Below the pieces are notes generated by a model. The model saw only the letters and a program-made list of their open reading frames with translations, was not told the origin of the DNA and did no database searches. Made by a program: the position numbers and the translations under genes. Shown piece by piece: positions 1-13,595 of a DNA stretch of 64,000 nucleotides. Origin of the DNA: Parascedosporium putredinis (Eukaryota; Ascomycota; Sordariomycetes; Microascales; Microascaceae); NCBI GenBank assembly GCA_949357655.1, contig CASHTG010000001.1, positions 372,001 to 436,000 of the forward strand, in the 5' to 3' direction. Every line of letters starts with the position of its first letter. Positions within the stretch are counted from its first letter, which is position 1.

Positions 1-3000
1 CCATGTAACACCGCTCGGGAATCGGAAATCACGGGAAATACGCGGGGAACAATGCGGAGAAGTTACGGCCAAGACAAGAGGCTGGGGGAGGAAGGGAGGA
101 GGGAGAGGGAATCTGGATGGCTGGTTAAAGAGGCCGACCCCGATTTGTCAAAAGGTCGCTCACTTGACCACCCCTTTGGCTCGACATCATGAGAAGTGCA
201 CGATAGACTGACAGGATTGGGCAGATTATGGTGTGTGGTGTGGCAGGGCCGCTCACCGTGGGAAATCATCACGCCATGCATTGTAGGCCGCCCTCCTCTA
301 ATCCCAAGCCCTCTTCGACCTGAGAAAGCTCGTCAGGATAAGCTGTGGGAGGCAGGCGTTGTCTCAGCTCAAAATGGAAGGGTCGAACTTTCTACTGCAA
401 GTTTGCCTCGACAAGGTTTACATAACCCTCTCGAGGCAGCCACGCAGTTGGCAGGCAAGCAGGTCAAAACGTGCTGGCCACACAGCCGTTAGGCCCGCAC
501 ACATGTGGATGGGGCGTGGGGCTGGGGATGATGAAGTGAGCGCTGGCCCTTAACCCAGTGGTTATGGATTAGTTTTTGCGGACTGGACTCTCTTTCAGTT
601 TCAAACCATGCGCGGCACTAAAATTCTCACCGAGCCTAGCCAACAGCACGTTCATCAAACATATGGTCGAATTGATCCGGTCGAGTAATCCATGGCTGTC
701 TCCGACTGGCTTTGCAAGCCTTTTTTCTTTTCCCTTTCCGAGGTGCTAGCTCCTTGAGCATCCTCGGAGAAACACCGAAACTGGAAGATGATCACCCAGG
801 CCGTCAAGTCCAGTTGCCAAGCGCCCGCTGCACTGTGTTTAAAGTTGCTCGAGGGCTGGGCAAAGATCTCGCCATTGGCACGATTAACCACTCTTTGCGG
901 GGGAGATTCGACAAGCTAGTTCGTACGTCAGACTAGGGCGGCTGACAAAGACCGAATCACTAACCGCTATACGTAATAAGGTAAGTTTCCACGGCCGATG
1001 GATGGAGGAAGGAAGGAGGTAAGAGTAACGAGAAGAAGGAAAAAGTAATAACGGTTGGCTCGATGCGATTAAACTCCATGGAGAAACTTGATGGTCGTGC
1101 ATCAACTATCTCATCCCATGCAGGTGGCAGCCAAACACCCCCATCATCGATCCATCACTGCAGAAGCCATCCCCCCAAAAGGGTTGACCCAATCAATAGA
1201 GTACATGTACGTACAAAGGCCACTGTCGGATTCTCTGAACCTTCTAGGCTGTGTGTCGTGTGCTCACTCTCCATATCCAATGGGTCCAGCCATCATTACG
1301 CTGTTGTCTGGCTTTTTCCACCCTTGGAGAAACGCGCACGGGAATTACGGCGACTGGTGATGGGAGGAGTTATAAATGACGTCAACCAACACCTGGGCTG
1401 GGAGAGTCGAGGCGGGGAAAGGCGGGCAAGGTTCGGAGACGCAGAGGCACATACAGGCTCTTGCAAGGAACAGCACAGGTTTTTGCAAGTAATGGAATGC
1501 TTATCATCTCTTGGCAAAGTCTGGGCGTTGCAAATCCTCAAGTCTTGGAAGCTCCGCTCAACAGACGAGCAAGTTATTTTTTTGGGGTTTAAATTTTTGC
1601 TCTCTCTTTAGCCCTTCCACCCCTTTCGGCCGCGACATAAAACGATCAACTGAAAGCCAAGCGTTTGAAGAGGAATGGTGTCGGATTCTTTGTCCCTTTC
1701 CCCTCTCGGTGGCATATGCCTTTCTGCTTCAATGGAGCGCCGGGGGCTCGGTGTAGCGTTGACCGAAACCCAATTGGTTTGATCGGTATCACCATTGATG
1801 GGTGATCGAGTCTTTAACCCCGCCATGTTCTCGAATGAAGCACATCGAAGGCGCATTTTTGAGGCCCAAGATAGAATCTCCTGGAAGGTGGCTGGTAATG
1901 TGTGGGACAATGGTGGGGGAACAGAAATAGATGACGGTTGGTGCAGTAGAGCAAGGGGGTGCACCTCACTACATCAATGTAATTGATCAATGTGTGTGGG
2001 AGAATGCGCCTTGGAGGGGCCCGCGCTTCTTGGGGGTAAGAGAGGACGGGCCCCTCGACGCCCGGTGGGCGGGATGAGAAGGTCGAGACTCAAAACATAG
2101 TATGTGTAGATTAAGAAGGGCACTCCTCCCTTCTATTGGGCATCTGTTTGGGTGTCGTTGCAGGCCAGAACAAGAGAGCACCGCAGGGCCGACAAAGCCA
2201 AGAAACGAATCAGATCAGCTCCAAAGCCTTTGTGGGATTGCTCTGCAGCCGGGGAATGGGCCGCATGTGCGTCCTTCACCTGCCGCCACACATTACTGAG
2301 TTTGCTATACCGAGATCCAATATTAAGCTACGCCTACCCACGAGCATGCTCGCCAAGCTGCAAAGCAAGACGGGGAATGGGAATAGCCAAAGGGGGCACA
2401 CGATCCGTACTCCCTCCGTCCGCACCCGGCAACGCCGGTTCGAGACGGGCCTCCTCGCTGCTTCTGTATTTTTACTGGAAGACACATCCATTTCTTCGGC
2501 GTTTTGGCGAAGGGCCGTGCGACCTGCCGCGTCCGTGGCTTCGTGAACCGCTCGCGTCCAACCCACCCCTGCTCGAGATGCTTGGCTCCAGCTCAACTGT
2601 TGAAGGATAGTCGTATTCCCTTGGTCCATGAGCCAGCCATCCCCTCCACGCGAACCACCAGCCTTTAAGCCAAGAGGGCAGATGGAAGAAAGGACAAAAG
2701 GGAAGCATCCTGAGATGCGACCAAAGAGCCAAGAAAAACCGAATCACATGAAGAAGGAAACCAAAGACCAAAAAAGAAGGTGAAGAGCAAGGTGAAGAAG
2801 CAAGTCAAGGTCGAGAAGGTCGAAGGAAATACTGGAATCGATGGCTATTGGACGGGCAGACTTGACGCTAGGTTCCGCAAACCCCTTGCACCACCAGGCG
2901 CTTCAATTCTTTTCCATCCACGACGAGTCTTTTCTCTTTGCGGGCTTATCTCGATCCCATCGAAACCCCTCCCACCCCCGTTCTTCCCCTCTCCCCCGAA

Positions 3001-4028
3001 GCATCCTGCCACAGGAAACGACAGAATGGAAAACCACTAGCCCGCTGCCGAGATGGCCTGCTCACGTTCCGCATGGCGCTTCTTTCTTGGCGCATCGCAC
3101 TAGCTTATCTTTCCCTACCTACGAGGGGGAGGGGGAGGGGATTGCGATTAAAAAACGAGCACCCATCCACAGCTTTGGTTTGTCACTTTTTTGTTGAGGT
3201 TGCTGTGCGCGGTTTGAATAATTGGATTTAGTTTCTTGGGTAAATCACGCCTGGGCTTCCATTTTGCCGAGTCTGCGATAATGGCTTTTTTCTGCGCTCT
3301 CCATGGAGTCGACTTAGTTGAATGGCCCGCCAAGAGGGAAAACAGGCGGGGGGGCAGATCTGATTGCGAGCCATTCAACTTACACCACCAAGCTGAACAA
3401 AAAGACGAAAACCCCCATACCAGACACGTGGAGCGAGACCGGGCCTTGCTCCAAGTATAATGCCTACTTCGTACCATTCGGATGGGATGGGACAGATCAA
3501 TCGTGACGGGATGCAGAAAGCAAACTCCTCGTACAGCTGTTGGGCCAATACGCGGAACCTACGGGCACCTGGGATCTTTACCGAGTACCTGGAGGTTTTT
3601 GCTTTCTGATTGTCTTCCTCATTCCTGCTCCTTCCAAGGGATACGCGATCTTGGTTCTCTACTAGTATTATCAAATTATAATACCCCCCGAAGAGTCTGC
3701 CGTCTGCCCCTCACCCCACTTGGAGGCTTGCTCAAGGGTCTTGGCAGTACAGAATGGGGAAGGCGGTGTTTCGGAGTTTTATCCACGAACGAGGCGCAGT
3801 GATGACAGTTCCATCACGTGGATTGCCTCATTCCCTAGAGTTTCGGTTTTTTTCTTCTTTCAGCCTTTTGGCTCCCCGGGCCACCGTGCGTGGCTCTGGC
3901 ACACCCGGTCGAGCCAGGCGCCTCGAGTACTAGAAGCCCGGGGGCGTCGCCTTCGACCTCATCGACCCACTCCGCCAAGCCTTACGCTGCTTCATTGCCT
4001 CATTGTTCGCCTTCCGGCCGCGCCCACC

Positions 4029-4157
4029 ACACACCCACGCACTCACACTCACACACACACGCACACGCACCCTCGGTTCTTTCGCGAACAGAAGACCCCC
4101 GCCTCGCGACATGGATGACTCCTCCATTGCTTCCGTCCTCGCTCTCTCTCTCTCTCA
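4029..4157. repeat. CA-rich and CT microsatellite tracts
   Basis: An impure CA/CAC tract runs from about 4029 to 4073, and a clean CT dinucleotide tract runs from about 4142 to 4156. Both lie about 1.5 kb upstream of the ATPase start and have no coding context. Confidence 0.8.
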
Positions 4158-4573
4158 CATACACATTATCCCCGTAGGAATTGGGAAACTGCAAAGTAAG
4201 ACAGAAATCAAATTGGCAATTGGGGGCACGCCTGCGGCCGGGAGCAGGAGCTTGTTGCTACCCACCATCTCAACGGCCGCCGCCCATCTCTACGCAATTC
4301 TTTTCCTCTTCCAGGACTTGCGATGACGTGAACGTACTCTTTGGAATCTTCCCCCGAGGATTCTCACACGCAAGGGATTTCCAATCAAGAAAATACCCAG
4401 TTATAACCTTTTCTTGTCAGGTGGGATGACTATGAATCATAATCATATAAGAGGGGGGAAAAGAAAACGAAACGAACCAAAGAAGAGGAAGAAAAAATAC
4501 AAGTTCTCCTCGCCGGGTTTCCTGGAAAACCCATAGCCTTCCATACCCTGGTTGACGTCGAGGTGAGTTTAGA

Positions 4574-4604
4574 CTTGGCGCGCAGGTGCGATTATCCCGC
4601 CAAG
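4574..4604. promoter_or_regulatory. pair of inverted PacC-type sites (candidate)
   Basis: CTTGGC at 4574-4579 and GCCAAG at 4599-4604 are both matches to the PacC consensus GCCARG, in opposite orientation. They lie about 1.1 kb upstream of the ENA ATPase start. Hexamers occur by chance, so this pair counts mainly as support for the tighter palindrome at 5231-5247. Confidence 0.35.
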
Positions 4605-5230
4605 ACTAGGAGGCGACCATTGATCCGCCGTGGAGACACCAAGAGAAGGTAACGCCCCCGCCGTTCCTCCACTCTTTCTCCCCCTTCGGCGGGGCCCGGC
4701 TTTCTGAACGATTCCAGGCGTGGACCAGATTTTGCGTGGCATGTTTGTGCACTCCATTGAGGCGCGCCGTCGACTGCTCCTGGTGGGAAGCTTTCTTCTT
4801 GTTGTGGGACCGGAGCATATCTCCCATCTCCCAAGTCAGGGCCAATCTCGCAGAAAACGCTCTCTCTCTCTGTCTGCCTTTCTGTTTCTATGTAATGTGT
4901 TATGTTTGTTTGTGTGCGTATGTATGCGTATGCGTATGCTCTTTTGCTCTTTGCTCTTTATCTCCGGCTCCGCGTGCTTCTCGCCCTTTGCACTCCTTTC
5001 TCGGTTCTCACCCCCCTTCCCCTTCCCCCAAAACCCACAATCGATAATCAGGGTCAATGTATAGCCGTGGGCGAGCCGCGAGGCAGAATGTACAAGATGT
5101 CAATCCCGGCTTGACTAGTGCGGGTTTTGAGGTCCCGTTGCTGAGATCACCCCCTTTGCTCGATACGTGGGCCCCCTCCACCGGGCTCTCAATGATACAT
5201 TGCGATATCTCTCGGTTTTTTTCTCCAAAG

Positions 5231-5247
5231 TCTTGGCTCGGCCAAGA
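5231..5247. promoter_or_regulatory. palindromic double PacC-type site (candidate)
   Basis: The 17 bases TCTTGGCTCGGCCAAGA form a perfect inverted repeat with 7-base arms and a 3-base centre. Each arm contains the PacC hexamer GCCAAG. The site is about 440 bp upstream of the ATPase start. PacC/Rim101 controls ENA-type sodium pumps in several fungi at alkaline pH, so a functional site is plausible. This is inferred from sequence only. Confidence 0.5.
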
Positions 5248-5687
5248 CCGAACGACGTAAGAATGTAGAGTACAACCCAGGATTCAGAGTATAAACATAT
5301 CGTCCTCCCTCGTCCACATTCACTCTCAGCCTTCTTTTTGTTTCTCTTTTTCTTTGTAGACTACCTCGACCAGGTTTCGCTTGGATCATAAACCTATCCC
5401 ACGATCTTCAAGCTTCTCTTACCCCTTGTACCTATCAAGGCCCAAAAGCTTCTTTTTCCCTACCCAAGTTTATCGCAGACCCTTTTACCATTCCAATTGG
5501 TTTTTGGGGATTCCTTCTCTCTTCTTCGCCCTCTACCCTTTTCACATCACAGTCCCTTGTTTGGTCTGATCCCTTGCCCATTCCGGGCTTACACGCAACA
5601 GTAGGCCACAACAATCCGCTTATCCCCGGCTCGTAGCCTCGCCGGTCCCCTCACGCTACAAGCCCACCCACCCCTGCCACTTATACG

Positions 5688-8600
5688 ATGGCCAAGAAGC
5701 AGGACCCCGCCATCACAAATCATGTGTCCGGTCAGTCCAACAAGCCGATCTCGGCACCGCCCCATACCTTGCCTGTGAACAAGGTCGTCGAGGAGCTTCA
5801 AACCAATGGCGACGAAGGCCTCAGCCCGGCCGAAGCTGCCAAACGCCTGGAAGAATATGGCGGAAACGAGTTTGGCGAAGAGCAGGGTGTCCAGCCCTTT
5901 AGGATCATCATGGGCCAATTGGCCAATGCCATGACTCTGGTATGTTTTGTCTCTTTATTGTTTATTTCTTCTCTTTTCTTCGTCTTGTCACTGCATTGTA
6001 CCGCCTACCTTGCTCCCTCTCCCGCATTGCGCGCACCTTTACAACCTTTGGGGAAAATGACACGATCTTTTTCCCAATCGCAACCCGCCAAACACCGAAG
6101 AAGGAAAACTCTCCCCAAAAACAAAATGAATAAATAGCTAACCGTCTGTGCTTGTTTAACACGGAACAGATTCTCATCCTCGCCATGGCCGCCTCCCTTG
6201 CCATCAAGTCCTGGATCGAGGGCGGCGTCATCGCCGCCGTCATCCTCATCAACGTCACCGTCGGAGCCACTCAGGAGTTCAAGGCCGCCAAGACCATGGA
6301 CTCCCTCCGCTCCCTTAGCTCCCCGACCGCCAGCGCCGTCCGCGACGGTGAAACCATGGTTGTGCCCACCGTCGAGATTGTCCCCGGTGACATGGTCGAC
6401 CTCAAGACAGGCGACACCGTCCCCGCCGACGTGCGCCTGATCGAGGCCATCAACTTCGAGACCGACGAGGCCCTCCTGACTGGAGAGTCCCTCCCCGTTC
6501 GCAAGGAGGCCGACTCTACCTTTGAGGCCGATACAGGCCCGGGAGACCGTCTCAACGTCGCCTACAGCTCCTCCACCGTCACTAAAGGTCGCGCCCGCGG
6601 CATCGTCTTCGCTACCGGCATGTTCACTGAAATCGGCCAGATCGCTGCTGCCCTCCGCGGCAAGACGTCTCGTCGCCGCCCTGTCAAGAAGAAGGAGGAC
6701 GGAACCGCCAACATTGGCCGCTATGGTATTGCCTACTTCCTTACTGCTTACGACGCTGTGCTCCGCTTCCTCGGCGTGACCGTTGGGACCCCGCTTCAGA
6801 AGAAGCTCTCCAAGTTCGCCATCTTGCTCTTCTTCGTTGCCATTATCTGCGCCATCATCGTGCTGGCTGCCAACAGCTTTTCCTCGAAACAGGAGGTTGT
6901 TATCTACGCTGTCGCTACTGGTGTCTCTATGATTCCCGCTTCGCTCATCGTTGTGCTTACCATCACTATGGCTGCCGGTACCAAGCGAATGGTGGCCCGA
7001 CATGTCATTGTCCGAAACTTACGCAGTCTGGAAGCTCTCGGTGCCGTCACCAGTATGTCCCCCCGCTTTTCTTTTTCCTCTTCTTGTATCCATTTCCACC
7101 ATTACATAACCCCTCTCCCTGCCAAAGCTAACCCTTTGTGATTTTCAAAGACATTTGCTCCGACAAGACCGGTACCCTCACCCAGGGTAAGATGGTTGTC
7201 CGAAAGGCCTGGCTCCCTGGAACGGGAACCTACTCTGTCGGCAACACCGGCCGGCCCTTTGATCCCACCGAAGGCGACGTATCCTTCTCCGAAAAGGCAC
7301 CCAAGGAAACCACCTCCAACCCGGAGAAGAAGAAGGACGAGGTCATCGACCGGGTCAAGGCCGTTGAAGGCAACGAGACCCTGAACCAGTTCCTCAACGT
7401 CGCTTCGCTGGCCAACACGGCCACCGTTCGTCACGCCGAGGGCGAGGAGGGCGTCTGGCACGCGCGAGGCGACCCCACCGAGATTGCCATCCAGGTTTTC
7501 GTCTCCCGCTTCAACCGCAACCGCTTGGATATCTCGGGCGACAACCACCAGTGGCGCCAAATCTCCGAGTTCCCCTTTGATTCTGATGTCAAGAAGATGT
7601 CCGTCATCTTCGAGGACACCCAGGCCGACCAACAGTGGGTCTTCACCAAGGGCGCCGTCGAGCGCATCATCGATTCCTGCCCTCTCGTCCGCTTCGGCGA
7701 TGAGGAGATTCCCATGACGGAGGAGATCAAGGCCAGCGTCTTGGAGAACCTAGAGGCCCTCGCCCGCCTCGGCCTTCGCGTCCTCGCCCTCGCCAGCCGC
7801 ACCGGTATCCGCAAAGTCAGCGCCAAGGACAACGAGCTTGATCGTGCCGAATTCGAGCAAGACCTTGTCCTCCGCGGTCTCGTCGGTCTCTACGATCCCC
7901 CCGCCCGGAATCCGCACGCTCCGTCAAAATGTGTCACCAGGCCGGCATCGGCGTCCACATGCTTACCGGCGACCACCCCGAGACTGCCCGCGCCATCGCC
8001 AAGGAGGTTGGCATCCTGCCTAGCCGTACCCAAGAGATCTCTGCCGACGTTGCCAAGGCCATGGTCATGACGGCTCGCGAGTTCGACAAGCTCACCGAAG
8101 ACGAGATTGACCAGCTGCCCCTCCTACCCCTCGTCATCGCGCGTTGTGCCCCTAGCACAAAGGTTCGCATGATCGAAGCTCTCCACAGGCGCAAGAAGTT
8201 CGCCGCCATGACTGGCGACGGTGTCAACGACTCTCCCAGTTTGAAGCAGTCCGATGTTGGTATCGCTATGGGACAGGCCGGATCTGACGTCGCCAAGGAA
8301 GCCTCGGATATCATTCTCACGGACGACAACTTTGCCTCGATTCTCAACGCCGTCGAAGAAGGACGACGCATGTTTGACAACATTCAGAAGTTTGTGCTCC
8401 ACGTTCTCGCGCAGAACATTGCGCAGGCATGCACGCTTCTCATCGCCCTCGCCTTCAAGGATCATACTCGCCTCTCCGTTTTCCCCTTGTCCCCCGTTGA
8501 AATTATGTGGGTCATTCTCATCACTTCTGGTTTCCCTGATATGGGTCTCGGTTTCCAAGGTGCCTCCCGGACATCATGAAGCGACCTCCCCAGAACGTAA

Positions 8601-9315
8601 GTTTTTGAACCCTCCATGGCTCAACTTGATAACTTTTTCTAACTTTTCTCTCCACCCAATAATAGTTGAAGCAAGGTGTCTTTACCCCCGAGCTCATGCT
8701 TGACATGCTTGTGTACGGCCTATGGATGGCAGCTCTCTGCCTCAGCAGCTTCGTTCTTGTCCTGTACGGGTTCGGTGACGGCGAGATCGGCGAGAACTGC
8801 AATAACCACTACTCGGAGGGCTGCGATACCGTGTTCCGTGCCCGTGCGACCTGTTTCACTGCCATGGTATGGTTCTCGCTCTTCCTTGCTATCGAGATGA
8901 TGGATCTCCGACGCAGCTTCTTCCGCATGAAGCCCAAGAGCCCCCACTATCTGACGCAATGGGCCCGCGATCTGTGGGAGAACCGCTTCCTCTTTTGGTC
9001 CATCCTGGCGGGCGTCATCTCCATCTTCCCCTGCTCTACATCCCCGGCCTTAACCGGGTGGTGTTTAGGCACGAGGGCATCTCTTGGGAGTGGGGCATTG
9101 TGTTTGTCGAGACGGCTGTGTTCTTTGCGGGCGTCGAGGCGTGGAAGCTCGCCAAGCGCATATGGTTCCGCAAGAAGGCAGCCAAGAAGACGGGCGGTGT
9201 CACTGATCTGGAGTCGAGGGTGTTTAGCCGCTACTACAGTATCGGCCGATCTGACTCGGAGACTGATACCCCGTTTGTCAAGACCAAGATCAAGGATGAG
9301 AACCAAGAGGGTTGA
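5688..9315 (+). CDS. ENA1: ENA-type (P2D) sodium P-type ATPase
   Basis: Plasma-membrane pump that exports Na+ (also K+ or Li+) using ATP, important at high salt and alkaline pH. Exons: 5688-5939, 6170-7052, 7151-8596, 8666-9315, giving about 1,080 residues, normal for the family. Visible in order: N-terminal cation-ATPase domain; TGES actuator loop; phosphorylation motif DKTGTLT (Asp near residue 383, spanning the second intron); TGDHPETA and TGDGVNDSP hinge motifs; and C-terminal membrane segments. Reading breaks occur at C7897-7902 (one C short, before MCHQAGIG), C8566-8568 (before PDIMKRPP) and C9028-9031 (before LLYIPGL). Each is restored by one extra C, and conserved sequence continues on both sides. 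I read these as sequence errors. A lineage with a true pseudogene is possible but unlikely, because no stop or deletion lies elsewhere. Confidence 0.93.
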
Positions 9316-12300
9316 GCTTGGGAGAGATTATACATGGTCTCGAAACATACGAAGAGATAGAGGAGTGTGGGGAAGCTGATGGGGAAGTTCAAGGGCCGTG
9401 GCCGTTTGTTTTTGCATTGAGAGAGACAAGAGTTCTTGTGTAGGCTCGTCTTCTCTCGCCACCGTTCCTGTTTTCTTTTTCTTTTTCTTTTTGTTTCATG
9501 ATTGATGATACCATTGGAAGACCCAGGGCGGGAACTTCTTGCTTTGTTTTCTGCATTGGTGGCATTGATTGCTTTAGGTTAGTTGTCGAAGTCTCGGAGG
9601 CGAAATCAGATGCCCGGCTTGATCTGGACATTGGGAAGAGGTGGGAAAGAGCCCGTTAGATGAGCGTCGTTCGTCCATGCCTCTCTTTTGGGTGAGGAGG
9701 CTCGAACGTAGAGTATAGATCTTTTGGAATCCAATCAAAAGCACTTGCTTAATTGACCATGTTTCTCGTTTTCATCGCCCGAGTATAATTGTGATCATCA
9801 GCGCCCGTTTACACCATGAAGAGTTAGAGCGATTGGCTTTAAAATTATCACCGCGCATACCATTCAAACTCCGAAGGCATCGGTGATATAACCATTAATC
9901 AAATATTGATATTGGGAAAGGAAAGAAGTCCCCTCACTAAAACTGAGACCCAGGACAGGCTGAGCCGGTATCCCCCTCATTGACCTGGACAGGCTCATCA
10001 TTCAACGAGGTCGGCATCAACCACGTGGAACTCCCATAGCCCGCCGCACTCATTCACCTTCACCCATAAACTCAATTGCCCAAGATCAATTGATACATGT
10101 AGGATTTACTTGGGGGCACAAACGCAAGATTGATGACACATGGCACGGCTTTCCAATGTGTGGATCCACCGGAGACTATTCCACGAGTATCTATGCCCCA
10201 CGCCAAGCGAAGCACAAGAAAGATCCATCTGTTTCCCCCTTTTTCCCTTTGGTGCAAGCAACTAGCCTTGAAGTTACGGTCTCGACTCGTTAGTTGTCTA
10301 TTTCCCTCACTTCCGAGATAGCTTGATGTGGTTCCTGTACTCCAACACGAGATTTTTCCCTTTACTTATCGCTTCATGAGGGCCATCGCAAAATAGGGTT
10401 CAGTTGCCCAAAGAGCTGTCATGGCCAAGACCCGTGTGAACTAGCCGTGTGAGAGGTCTTCGTTTTTTCCGGGGGATTTTTTTCAATGTTCAGTGGAGAG
10501 GGGGAATGACATCAATGAAGGCAGTTGATACCGTCATACCCTCCTCAATTACATCAGAGAGTAGATTGGGTTAGTGGGGGAAGAGGACGGACGCTACGCT
10601 GCCTCCCTTGTTTCCGAAAACATCAAGCGATATGACGCTTGCGCGAGAGAGCATCGTCTTAAGCATGAATGATGGACAAGGCAGTTGGCGTCTCAAAGCA
10701 TGAAAATAAAGAGGTTGCGTGAGAAGCGTCGTGGAGCCCATTGTATTTGTAATGGGGGTGATATCACGCAAGGTCCCGGGGACCTTTTGACGTTCTCTCA
10801 TGATCGATTTCGACAGACTTTGAAGGAAACAGGTGCGAATAGGGTGGAGAAACGTGCCCCATATCCCGTTGAACTTTAGCCTCCTTTTTCTTTTCTTTTC
10901 TTTTATTTTTCTTTTCCTAACAAGCGACTTTGTTCCGTATCGTGGCGAGAGACGCAGGCGGGTGAGGGCGATTTGTCGATCTGATGGTTGCATCTAACCC
11001 ATTGGATTATCGAGATTATAGGTCCTTTTGGGCGTCTACGCAAGAATTGGAGTGCCTCCCTTCGTTTATGCCCGCATCCGAATTTATGCTTCGTTGGATC
11101 ATCAATTTGCAACCCGACGCAGCTATCATTTCTGACTGCGAGGACAAGTGCTTGATGTATCGTTGACGTGGTCCGGCTCGAGTCACGAATCTACATGCAA
11201 GTCATGCTTGCGGTACGTGCGTCGTGCCCAAGACCCCAAGAACCCAGCAAGCCCAGCATGTCACTCCCTCGACCCCACCTCGTCATGCCCTGGTACCCCG
11301 CTAAATCGCCTGCTTGCCAAATCGATGCCAGCAACAGCAGACAACGGCAGCGATAACGAAGCCACACACACTTGAGGTCAAGGAATGAGCAGGCCTCGAT
11401 TGATACCTTGACAAGTTGGCAAGAGGACGACACGAACTGGAGAGTACCACCTGGATTGATCTTCAGATCGGTTCGGGGAAGTTCCTGCCCAGCCATGTTT
11501 CCAGCTCTGGCGCCGCTCTCTGCTCAACCCTCCCTTCCAAACCACTCAAGCTGGCGCTATTGATGTTGGCGTTGCTTTGTCTCCCAATAACACCCCAAAT
11601 ACTCCAAAAGCCGCACCCCTCAGTGCCTGAACACTTCAATTGTATCGGGCAGATCCTAGGATAGAACTGTGGGCAGCGACAACTCATCGCTTAGCCGTTT
11701 GCCGCGCCCTCCGACAGATCCATTGCTACGTTCGATTGGGATTTATCCCTCACCTATCGCTTCTCTTCCATCTTCCCACCCTGACATCAATCCGTCCCAT
11801 ATTAGGTCCCCTTGACCTTTTGGCTTAGCTTTCGAAACAGCCTCCCCATAACCGATCCTTCAAATACCTCTCTTCTGCCTCGATAGCCACCTGACCACCA
11901 TCCCCTCCTAGCTGTCCCTCCCCCACCTTCCCTCCTTCCCCAACCTCCATTCCCAAAACTTCTTCCTGGCCAAGCATACCACTCAAAAAGCGCACAGCCT
12001 CTCGCCTGACACACCACCCTCGAAACCTTGAAAGAGCAGAACAGTTCCTCGTCCCTTGCCCGGTCTCGTTTTTGGGTCTTCCCAAGTTTAGCTTGCTTCA
12101 CCTTCCCAAATCACCTGTTCGTGCGAGAGACCCCCGGAGAACGCCAATACCCGACTACTCATACGGCGCCCACTTTTTTCTTTTATAGCACTCCACGCGA
12201 CAGGGAATCACGTTTTGCTGTCGAGGTCACTTGGGGGCGTCCGTCCTAGGCTCAGAACATAGCGTTACAAGTTCCCTCCCTCCAGGTCCATCATTTCTCT

Positions 12301-12608
12301 CTCCATATCTTTCTCCCCTAAAAACAACTCCTACCCGCTGTGGCGCATACCAGACTGTCTCCAAACAATACCCCGCAACTCTGCCAGTATTTGTCTTCAA
12401 GTCAACCTGCCACATTCGATTTAGTCACTACCACTTTTTCGACCTCACACGCACACAACCGCACGTCCATTCATCTGTCCCCACGAGCACTTTTAGCAAC
12501 CGAGGAAAGCGCACAAAACGCAACGACCACAACAACACACTTGCTCCCACTAGCTTCAGCCTCTCTCACGAGCACACTTCGTATATACCAACACAACACA
12601 ACGCAACA
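9316..12608. other. intergenic region between ENA and GLC8
   Basis: No supported gene. It contains the 3' end of the ATPase transcript, T-rich tracts such as one near 10889-10917, and a CA-rich leader over the last ~250 bases before the GLC8 start. Open frames on both strands are short and resemble nothing known. Confidence 0.6.
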
Positions 12609-13595
12609 ATGGCTTCGATCTCGAGCCCGACTCTTCACTCCCCGCGCACCCATATCCTAAGAGGCCAAGGGGTACGTTTTTAGAGCTTCCGCAAAGAAAG
12701 CCTCCGCCAAAGCCCCTCCCTCCCCTCCCGGCCGCAGTCACTCCTTTGATGGGATGAGATTGAGTACTAACCCTCTCCTCTTATATCCACAGGCATCCTG
12801 AAGAACCCTTCTCAAACCTCGCCACCTGTCTCTCCCATCTCTCCGAGTGATCGGAGCCTCAGCTCCAAAGAAGTGACCATCGTCAACACCCAATACAACG
12901 CCGGTCACCGCCGATCCTCCTCCGGCGCTCAGCCTCGCCGCCTGTCGAGCCGAACCCCTTCCCACCACGGCGACGAGAATCCCGACGAGCCATCACAGCG
13001 CCTCAAGTGGGATGAGGCAAACCTTTACCTCACTGAGCAGGAGCGCACCTCCACCATGAAGATTACCGAGCCCAAGACACCCTTTGCTAAATCTTACGAT
13101 CCCCTAGAAGATCCTAGCGACGACGATGAAATCATGGGTGAAGGCCTGGGCGAGTCGGTCACTGGCGACACTTACTTTCAAACTGGCCCGGCTCAGCGCT
13201 CGCTTCGCCGCGAAGAAAGCATTCCGAACTTGGACCTCGGCGAGCCCGAAGAGGGGCTTCCCGCGTCCCGCCTGTCACCTCAGAAGGAGGACGGCGACCA
13301 CCGCCATGTCGCTGTGCATGTGGATAACGCCGCCGGCTTGGACGATGACGACGAGACGGCGGGCATGTCGCCCGAAGAGAGGGAGAAGCACCGTCGGTTT
13401 GAGGAGCTTCGGAAGAAGCACTATGAGATGAGAAATGCGGTCCAGCTTCTCGGACACCCCGAGGTTGCTGAGGACGACGACGACGACGATGATGATGATG
13501 ATGACGCTGATCGTGCTGCGCCTTCCGCCTCTAATCCGGTGCCTCCCATGCCTACGATCCCCGCTGCGTATCAACCCACAAACGGCTCGGCGTAG
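12609..13595 (+). CDS. GLC8: protein phosphatase inhibitor 2 (Glc8-type PP1 regulator)
   Basis: Regulator of the type-1 protein phosphatase Glc7, mainly disordered and probably cytosolic and nuclear. Exons: 12609-12671 and 12793-13595, about 288 residues. Inhibitor-2 hallmarks are visible: the PP1-docking SILK-type motif GILKNPS at the exon junction, LKWDEANL, the phospho-site motif KITEPKTPF, and the C-terminal helix RRFEELRKKHYEMRNA, which in inhibitor 2 lies over the PP1 active site. An acidic run of about 11 Asp follows near the C-terminus. Exon 1 as printed does not join exon 2 in frame. One more C at 12656-12657 gives HIPKRPRGILK, the expected lead into the docking motif. Leader and start agree with the first ATG in good context. 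Confidence 0.9.

Larger units (their letters stand above)
1..5687. other. gene-free upstream region of the Na+-ATPase gene
   Basis: No open frame here resembles a known protein family, and the short frames on both strands lack plausible introns or codon bias. The last 300 bases before the ATPase start are pyrimidine-rich, as in fungal leaders. The stretch holds CA- and CT-rich simple repeats near 4.03-4.16 kb and paired PacC-type hexamers at 4574-4604 and 5231-5247. It is probably promoter, 5' leader and intergenic DNA; a long non-coding transcript cannot be excluded. Confidence 0.6.

Noticed and set aside
1063..1611. 182-codon open frame (+) in the left gene-free region
   Set aside because: No family resemblance, mixed composition, no splice or neighbour support.
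6005..7003. 332-codon open frame on the minus strand
   Set aside because: It lies fully opposite the conserved ATPase exon 2, is Gly/Asp-rich, and results from GC-rich third positions on the other strand.
5688..9315. ENA gene as a pseudogene because of three frame breaks
   Set aside because: All catalytic motifs are intact, each break is one base at a C run, and the same error type hits essential genes in the window.
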